Source of the DNA: Funneliformis mosseae
Lineage: Eukaryota > Glomeromycota > Glomeromycetes > Glomerales > Glomeraceae
Reading direction: 5' to 3'
DNA: 15,411 bases
NCBI GenBank assembly: GCA_910592005.1
Contig: CAJVPP010002295.1
Location: 1 to 15,411, forward strand
The number at the start of each line of letters is the position of its first letter. Position 1 is the stretch's first letter. A model generated the notes under the pieces. It had not been told where the DNA came from and did no database searches. It was given only the letters and a program-made list of their open reading frames with translations. Shown piece after piece: positions 9,948 to 15,411 of this stretch. The position numbers and the translations under genes were made by a program.

Positions 9948-10568
9948 ATGCCAAAATGTCTCACTAATCGCAAGCCTAGATCGGAAAAGAAACCGAGGAT
10001 ACCTACCGAGGTGCCTATAGTTAGGGCGTTCGTTGATAAATTTGATCAATGTACCATCAAATTACTTTGTTCCGATAAATATGCATCCAAACCCAAATTA
10101 TCGATTGAAAAGGACGGGAAACCCTCGAGACCTTCTAATAATTTTTTTCAGTTTAAAAATACGGTCAATCAATACGCGCAGGATCATAACTTGATGGTTG
10201 ATCAAACAATCTTATGCAACGATCGAAACATTCTGACCAAGGTTGCATCGGAACTATGGCATTTTTACTTAACTTCCGAGCAAAAAAATATTTTCTCCGA
10301 GTTATTTAAATTAGCAAAACAGGATCACGAGAAACGTTTCCCCAATTACAAATATAAACCTAAAAGGTTCAAAAGTGATTATAGATTTAATTTGGAAACA
10401 AAAAGTCCCGCGACTAATGATCAGCAAGATCAACGTAGTGACCAACAGATGCTTTTTAACGACATGACCGATGACATTAATGATTATTATTTGGATTCAT
10501 CCTTTGCAACTATCGAAGATCAAGTTATTTCAATTTTTTTTGATGAAAGTATTATATTCCGATTTTAA
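9948..10568 (+). CDS. HMG-box protein B (MATA_HMG-like), 206 residues
   Basis: Probable nuclear HMG-box DNA-binding protein. Single exon. The N-terminus is basic (NRKPRSEKKPR, residues 7-17). The HMG box spans about residues 58-140: it opens GKPSRPSNNFFQFKN, has the core Trp at 104 (ELWHFYLTSEQKNIF) and ends FPNYKYKPKRFK, nearly the same closing motif as HMG protein A (YPEYKYKPKR). Between helices 1 and 2 the box carries a longer, polar stretch (QDHNLMVDQTILCNDRN), unlike textbook SOX boxes but compatible with MATA boxes of mycorrhizal fungi. The C-terminus is Asp/Gln-rich. The start has the only nearby in-frame ATG and a plausible TATA box 76 bases upstream. Outside the box the two HMG proteins look dissimilar, so they are not a recent tandem duplication. 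Role and target sites are unknown. Confidence 0.85.
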   Translation: MPKCLTNRKPRSEKKPRIPTEVPIVRAFVDKFDQCTIKLLCSDKYASKPKLSIEKDGKPSRPSNNFFQFKNTVNQYAQDHNLMVDQTILCNDRNILTKVASELWHFYLTSEQKNIFSELFKLAKQDHEKRFPNYKYKPKRFKSDYRFNLETKSPATNDQQDQRSDQQMLFNDMTDDINDYYLDSSFATIEDQVISIFFDESIIFRF

Positions 10569-12390
10569 TATTATTTTTTTCGTAACTCTTATTATCGTTT
10601 GTTTCTTGGATTTTTTTTTTTCAACTTTCATTTTGTCGTATTTTATCATATGATTGAACTAATTTTCGATAAGTTCAATAATATTTTATTCGATTAATCT
10701 CTCCTTTCGGTTTACTAGATTTTTTTTTTTGTTTTAAAAAAAAAAATTTAACGCTTCGGTTTTTTTTTTTTTTGCATATTTTATACCTAAGAAAAACTTT
10801 GTTAATTAAATAATGACTTCATTTATTTATTTTTTTAAATAATATTTTACTTTTCTTGTCACATTAGATTTTATTCAAATAAATTACACACATTATTTAA
10901 AAAAAAAATAAGGTAGAAGTCATTAATTAAGATGTAAATTTTTAAGATTTTATAAGATGCGCTTGACGCGCGAATTAAGGAAAACATATAATAAAGATTC
11001 TTTTTTACTACAATCAAAATTTACGTACGACTTGGTAAAAGTAATAGCATATGTTTACATATATATAAGCTTAATTTTTTCATGATAAAAATATTAGACC
11101 TTTTAATTTCATAGATTTAATCGGTCCAAAGAAATTGAAATTTGTTCCTTTACTGTCCAAAGATGATAAAATAGAACGCTTGTGACGCTTTTTAAAAAGA
11201 ATGATAAAAGGAAAATTTAGAATACGCCGATAAAGATAAATGAGCCAGAAAAGGAACAAAGATGTAGGCAATAAAATTTCAAACCATAAAGCTGTTTAAA
11301 TAATCGAGATAAGTAAATATTTCTTTATTTCAACAATGGATGGAGAATGTATTTAATAGAAATGAATGAATGTCCATCCTTGACATCGTTGAATGTAATA
11401 GAGGTAAATGAAATCAGCTATATCAAAAAAATTGTTTTTTTTCTTTATGTGATCCTTTTTATTTAGATTCTGGATATTTGCTGATTCGCTTAATGTGTTT
11501 GAAATAAAGAACATATAGGAAATTATCAATGAATATACACTTTGGTTTTTATTTAAGTAAATATTTTGGATTTTGGATTGTAAACCTTTTTTTTAAAAAA
11601 AGTATTTTTAACATCCCAATGTAACATGGCACAGAAGGCTATAACCCTGAAAGGAAAGATCGCAAATAATAGAAAATTTTATCGAAAACTTTGCCTTCTG
11701 CAAGTGCAACTTCCTAAAGCATATATTTTCGAAGATATGTTTATCAAGATCTTCTGTGGTTATTACCATATTTTATAATTCATTTGAAGATAAAAATTTT
11801 TTTTTCGTGAATTTTAACATTTCTTGCGAAACCATTTAATAATTTAAGGTTAGTTGGAACAATTTGTAGTATGCAAGATACCAAAATTCTTTGTTTTGAA
11901 ATGAAAAAGATTTGGATGGCGTTCACGGAGTTTATGATGATGGATTTTTTTTGAACGGGTTTAATAAATTAGTGCAAATAAAGACTTTACGCCATCTTTA
12001 ACGATTTTATTATTATTATTTTCTGATTTCTTTGGCATAATTAATTAGCATGTCTGTTGTTCATCTTTCAATATTAAAATTTTTGTGTTCAATCGAAACC
12101 CCCTGGATTTCAACCATTCGAAATCTTGTTTGTAATCAATTGATTTTTTTTTTTTTTTCGAATGCACTCTTTATGATTCACGCGCGTATAATTATATCTT
12201 CCAAACTTCGTATAATTTGTTTGTTGTCACATGTAGTTATTTGTATTGCTTTTATGCAATAATTAATTATTTCCCAAGAAAACCTAAACAATCAATTGCA
12301 AGTATGACAGAGTCACAAGTTAGAAAATTAGAAAGGTCATGGGACATCTGGGCCAAATACTTTCAAATACTCGTTCTTCAATATCAATAA
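10569..12390. other. Intergenic, 3' flank of HMG gene B and gene-poor DNA
   Basis: Long T and A runs follow the HMG stop. The foldback at 10802-10931 is listed separately. ORFs at 11080-11271 (minus) and 12050-12262 (plus) are short, hydrophobic and without motifs, and I do not call them genes. A 28-codon ORF at 12304-12390 (MTESQVRKLERSWDIWAKYF...) has more ordinary composition and could be a first exon or a gene remnant, but cannot be followed further. Confidence 0.45.
10802..10931. repeat. Foldback repeat of about 130 bp, MITE-like or 3'-UTR hairpin
   Basis: The left arm contains TTAATTAAATAATGACTTC followed by an A/T stretch with TTTTTTTAAATAAT. The right arm, reversed, reads TTAATTAATGACTTC and then TTTTTTTTTTAAATAAT. 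The ATGACTTC word and the TTAAATAAT word pair with a small insertion difference, giving arms of roughly 45 bp. It starts about 235 bp after the stop of HMG gene B. An AATAAA at 10878-10883 lies between the arms, so it might be a 3' untranslated structure. A decayed MITE inserted at TTAA is the other option. Confidence 0.45.
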
Positions 12391-13156
12391 TTCGACTAAT
12401 TTGTATAAATATTTATTATTTTACTGCAAATTTATTTTCATTTAATCAGATATAGTTCTTCTTCTAAATTATCAAAGATCATATTTTTTGTTTGATATCT
12501 ACTTGTAATTTTTCTTTTTATATTTTCTATTAATAAATACTTATAAAAATTATTTATTATTTTCTATTTTTAAGCTAAAATTGGAAAAAAATATATATTC
12601 TTTTATTTTTTAAATTTCACTAGACTTTAATTAATAATTATTTCTTAATAAATTTAACTTAGTAAGTTTACCTACATATAATACTAATATATAAGTTAAT
12701 TTTTTATTTTTATGTATTCTACTTTTACATTACATTTATATATTTTTTTTATTTTTTTTATTCTATGTATTCTTACTTTTTATTCTTTTTTATATATTTT
12801 TTTTTACATTTTAACTAATTATTTTACTATATTAAATAGGTTTTACATAAGATTATATAAGTTTTTAAAATTTATAATAAATATATTTTATAAAATTATA
12901 TGAATTTTATCTAGTATAAGATTTGTATAATAAGAACATAAGATTAAATAAATTTTTATAAGAACTTAAGTAAATAAGTTTAAGATTATACTTATAAAAA
13001 TTTTCAGATATAAAATTACTATTATTTAAATTATTCTAAGTTTTTATTCAAAATTTTTAATTAATTAATTATTTATTTTTTATTATATTATTACTTTATT
13101 ATATCACATATTTATTATTATTAATTTTATAATATTTCTTAAATTTTTTATCTTTA
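12391..13156. other. Extremely AT-rich filler left of the transposon
   Basis: Almost pure A/T with simple words such as TTATT, TATAAA and AATTAATTAA. The ORF at 12712-12903 is Phe/Tyr/Ile-only translation of this composition and is not a gene. The stretch is clearly more AT-rich than the rest of the window. The transposon starts at its right edge after a TA (13155-13156). Confidence 0.5.
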
Positions 13157-13170
13157 CAGTCAACTCTCTA

Positions 13171-13322
13171 TAAATACACTCTATATAAATGCACACCCTT
13201 TTTAAATGCACTATTTAGCTCAGTCCCAAGTTGAAGAATTAGTGTTAAATGCACCCTTTTCTCTATACACAGTGCAATAATTTTCCAATTCCATATATAT
13301 AAAATTTTCTACATAAATGCAC
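13171..13322 (+). repeat. Five subterminal TAAATGCAC repeats
   Basis: TAAATGCAC occurs at 13186, 13203, 13246 and 13314, with a one-mismatch copy TAAATACAC at 13171, all in direct orientation between the transposon end and the transposase start. Repeated subterminal words are typical transposase-binding sites in DNA transposons. None were seen at the far side. Confidence 0.6.
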
Positions 13323-13459
13323 TCACGTGACTATGTGATTATAGTTATAAGTTACCTAATAAAATAATGTATTACATTGCTATTTATAATATAACGCGTT
13401 TGCTATATATTATATAATGCGCTGTAAACTGCAATTTATATTTACATTATTTAGGTATT

Positions 13460-15171
13460 ATGTCTCCTAAAAAAAAATTACTCTAACTGATATACAAAAG
13501 TATGAACTCTGTTTTTATGCTAATAGTAATCAAGAAAACTGACTCCATTATGTAAATTGGGTTAAAGAAAAGTGAGAAGTTGTAGTTGATAAATCTACAA
13601 TAACAAGAATCTTATAAATAAAAGAAAAATGGCTTTCTACTGAAATTCTTAATCCAAAACAAAAATAGCGAAAAGCTGTTACCTATCCAGAACTTGAGTT
13701 TGCTATTTTAATTGAAAAGACTAAGTTGTTAGCTGAAAGGTTAGGAATTTCTGAGAATAGTTTACAATTTTCAAATGGTTGGCTTCAAGGATTTAAGAAA
13801 CGTAATAGAATTTGTCAGAAAAAGCTTCAAGGAGAAGCAGCATCTGTCAATGAAACTGCCATTCTTGAAGCTCTACCATTATTGCATGAAAAATGTGCTA
13901 ATTATTCTCTTAAGAGAATTTATAATATGGATGAAACAGGGCTTTTTTATAGGTATATTTATTAAATTTACAATTTTATATAATATTTTTTACTAAATAT
14001 AAATATTCTTTGCAAGTTAGAACCAGATCGAACACTAGCTATAAGACATCTTTCTGGGCATAAAAAAATAAGGAATGTCTCTTTATAACTTTATGTACAA
14101 ATGCTGATGAGTCACATAAATTACTACCTCTAATAATTGAAAAGTATGCAAACCCAAGATGTTTTAAAAACATTAATATTTGTAATTTACCAATGATATA
14201 TAAAAGTAATAATAAGGTATAGATGTTTACAACTCTCTTTCAAAATTGGCTTCTTTATTTTGATTAACAGGTTGGTTAAAAGCATAGAGGTCAACGCATT
14301 TTGCTTTTACTTAATAATTGTGCAAGTTATAAGTTAGGAGGTTTAAATCTTTTAAATGTTGATGTTTACTTTTTACCACCAAATACAACCTCAAAGATTC
14401 AACTAAAAGATGTTAGAATAATTATGTCTTTTAAAAAAAATATTACTATTATCATATTCGATATGTATAAATTAGCATTTATTTGATATTTAGTTAGATA
14501 ATATTTAAATAATTTTAGCATTTATTAACTATTTAAATTTTTTTTATTTTAGCTGGATGCTAGAACAGATTGAGGCTGATCAGTACATACAAGATTTAAA
14601 GCTGAATATCTTACAAGCAATTCAGTATATCATTCAAAGCTGAAATGAAGTTACAACAGAAATGATCAGTAATTGTTAGAATCATACTAAGATTCTTTCT
14701 AATACTGAACGTTTAGATAATATTGATACTGAAGATGCTGATATTGAGGATACCGATATTGAGAATGCTAATATTGAAGATGCTGATATTAAGAATGCTG
14801 ATATTGAAGTTGATGACTTTGTATTTAATGAAATCTCCAGGATGCTTGAAGTTCTTAATCTTTCAAATTCAATGAATGCAAAAGAATTTCTTAATATATC
14901 TGAAGAGAATATTGTCTATGAAGTTCCTGAAGATATTACAGAGTTTATAAAAATGCTTAAAAAAAGATCTGATGAAAATAATGATGAAATGGATGATAGT
15001 ATAGAGACAGAAATTATTAATGCTAATGTAGTACTAAAAAGTTTAAAAAATGTGCATACATTTTTACTGCGGCAGGAAAATAAAGGTGGGTGTATTAAAT
15101 TAGTAAATAAAATTGAAAAATTTATCAGAAAGAAACAAACACAGACTACTATAATAATCGAATATTTTTAA
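13460..15171 (+). pseudogene. Transposase pseudogene, Tigger/pogo (CENP-B/DDE_1 type)
   Basis: Would have cut and pasted the element. Start MSPKKK (13460), frameshift in an A run near 13470, then DIQKYELCFYANSNQ (CENP-B-type N-terminal helix-turn-helix) with four stops to 13680. The Tc5/CENP-B second HTH follows (LIEKTKLLAERLG, SNGWLQGFKKRN). The catalytic domain begins with YNMDETGLFYR (first Asp). A probable intron lies at 13953 to about 14015; another frameshift is near 14080. The second catalytic site is LLLNNC, where the family has Asp-Asn, so the Asp appears to be Asn. FLPPNTTSKIQLKDVR holds the third Asp. A second probable intron lies at 14461-14552, with an AT in place of the GT donor. 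The C-terminus (WMLEQIEADQ onward) has two stops, an acidic repeat and an open tail to 15171. At least eight stops and two frameshifts: inactive. Confidence 0.85.
14734..14808 (+). repeat. Five 15-bp tandem repeats in the transposase tail
   Basis: Five in-frame 15-bp units encode DADIE, DTDIE, NANIE, DADIK and NADIE, and a weaker unit (NIDTE) precedes them. They form an acidic linker after the catalytic domain. The units differ from one another by a few bases, so the expansion is not recent. Confidence 0.75.
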
Positions 15172-15411
15172 ATTTAATAGTAGTATAGTAGGTAATACAA
15201 CAATTAATGTATAATAAAAGGAGAAATGTGATATACGCGATTTTTTGTGAATGAATTTGTGTAATTCAAAAAACTATATAAGAAAGTTGGGTCTGAAGGG
15301 TGGATGGTAGGGGAGAAGGTGGGCAAATTAAGTGTTTTAAAAAAAAATTGATTTCAAAACATAAAATGTGTATTAATTGAGTAATTTTACATTTATTTTA
15401 CTTAGAAACAA
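15172..15411. other. Right edge: transposon 3' flank, nothing recognised
   Basis: Follows the last stop of the transposase remnant. AATAAAAGG near 15212 could be a poly(A) signal. A GGGTCTGAAGGGTGGATGG stretch near 15289-15307 is unusually GC-rich for the area, but I see no ORF or inverted copy of the transposon end. Confidence 0.4.

Larger units (their letters stand above)
13157..15411 (+). mobile_element. Decayed Tigger/pogo-like (Tc1/mariner superfamily) DNA transposon
   Basis: The left end CAGTCAACTCTCTATAAA follows TA at 13155-13156, matching the CAGT...-type ends and TA target preference of Tigger/pogo elements. A transposase pseudogene occupies 13460-15171. No inverted copy of the left end is visible in the remaining 240 bp, so the right end lies beyond the window or is lost; the right boundary given is the window edge. 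The element is non-autonomous now. Confidence 0.75.

Noticed and set aside
11080..11271. 63-residue minus-strand hydrophobic/basic ORF
   Set aside because: Looks vaguely like a membrane peptide, but length and composition are what AT-rich DNA gives by chance.
11630..11700. CAGAAGGC ... GCCTTCTG inverted repeat
   Set aside because: Arms of 8 bp about 60 bp apart are too short to support a structure.
12712..12903. 63-residue plus-strand ORF
   Set aside because: Only Phe/Tyr/Ile/Leu from extremely AT-rich DNA.
1..15411. tRNA, rRNA or CRISPR arrays
   Set aside because: No cloverleaf with conserved arms, no rRNA-like block and no regularly spaced repeat-spacer structure was seen on either strand by eye.

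Overview
The window looks like nuclear DNA of a filamentous fungus, most likely an arbuscular mycorrhizal fungus of the Rhizophagus (Glomeromycotina) type. The reasons are very AT-rich DNA with many homopolymer runs, short introns with GTA(A/T)G-like donors, two divergent single-exon HMG-box genes of the MATA_HMG kind, and Tigger/pogo-like transposon debris. The assignment comes from gene families and composition; no search was run.

Layout. Bases 1-1338 (minus) hold a decayed retroelement-type ORF with an Asn/Gln-rich N-terminus and the remains of a CCHC zinc knuckle; it runs off the left edge. A palindromic MITE-like element with TA duplications lies at 1587-1747. A seven-exon gene at 2038-3664 (minus) encodes a 356-residue C2-domain protein with a Pro/Gly/Tyr/Gln-rich middle, a glycine-zipper helix and a Lys/Asp/His repeat tail. 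HMG-box gene A is at 4685-5437 (minus) and HMG-box gene B at 9948-10568 (plus). They are transcribed away from each other across about 4.5 kb of gene-poor DNA with poly(A)/poly(T) tracts and short palindromes. A second foldback repeat lies at 10802-10931. Bases 12391-13156 are extremely AT-rich filler. From 13157 to the right side is a dead Tigger/pogo-like DNA transposon with its left end, subterminal repeats, two decayed introns and a transposase full of stops.

Three genes appear intact: the C2 protein and the two HMG-box proteins. Nothing shows that they act together. The C2 protein probably binds membranes in a Ca2+-dependent way; the HMG proteins are probably nuclear DNA-binding regulators. 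Both ends of the window are mobile-element remains. In both, most of the lesions that can be inferred are G-to-A or C-to-T changes, which fits deamination of methylated cytosine. I found no credible sign of a wholly new multi-gene system. The most useful points are the exon reconstruction of the C2 gene, the divergent HMG pair, the palindromic MITE and the shared pattern of transposon decay.
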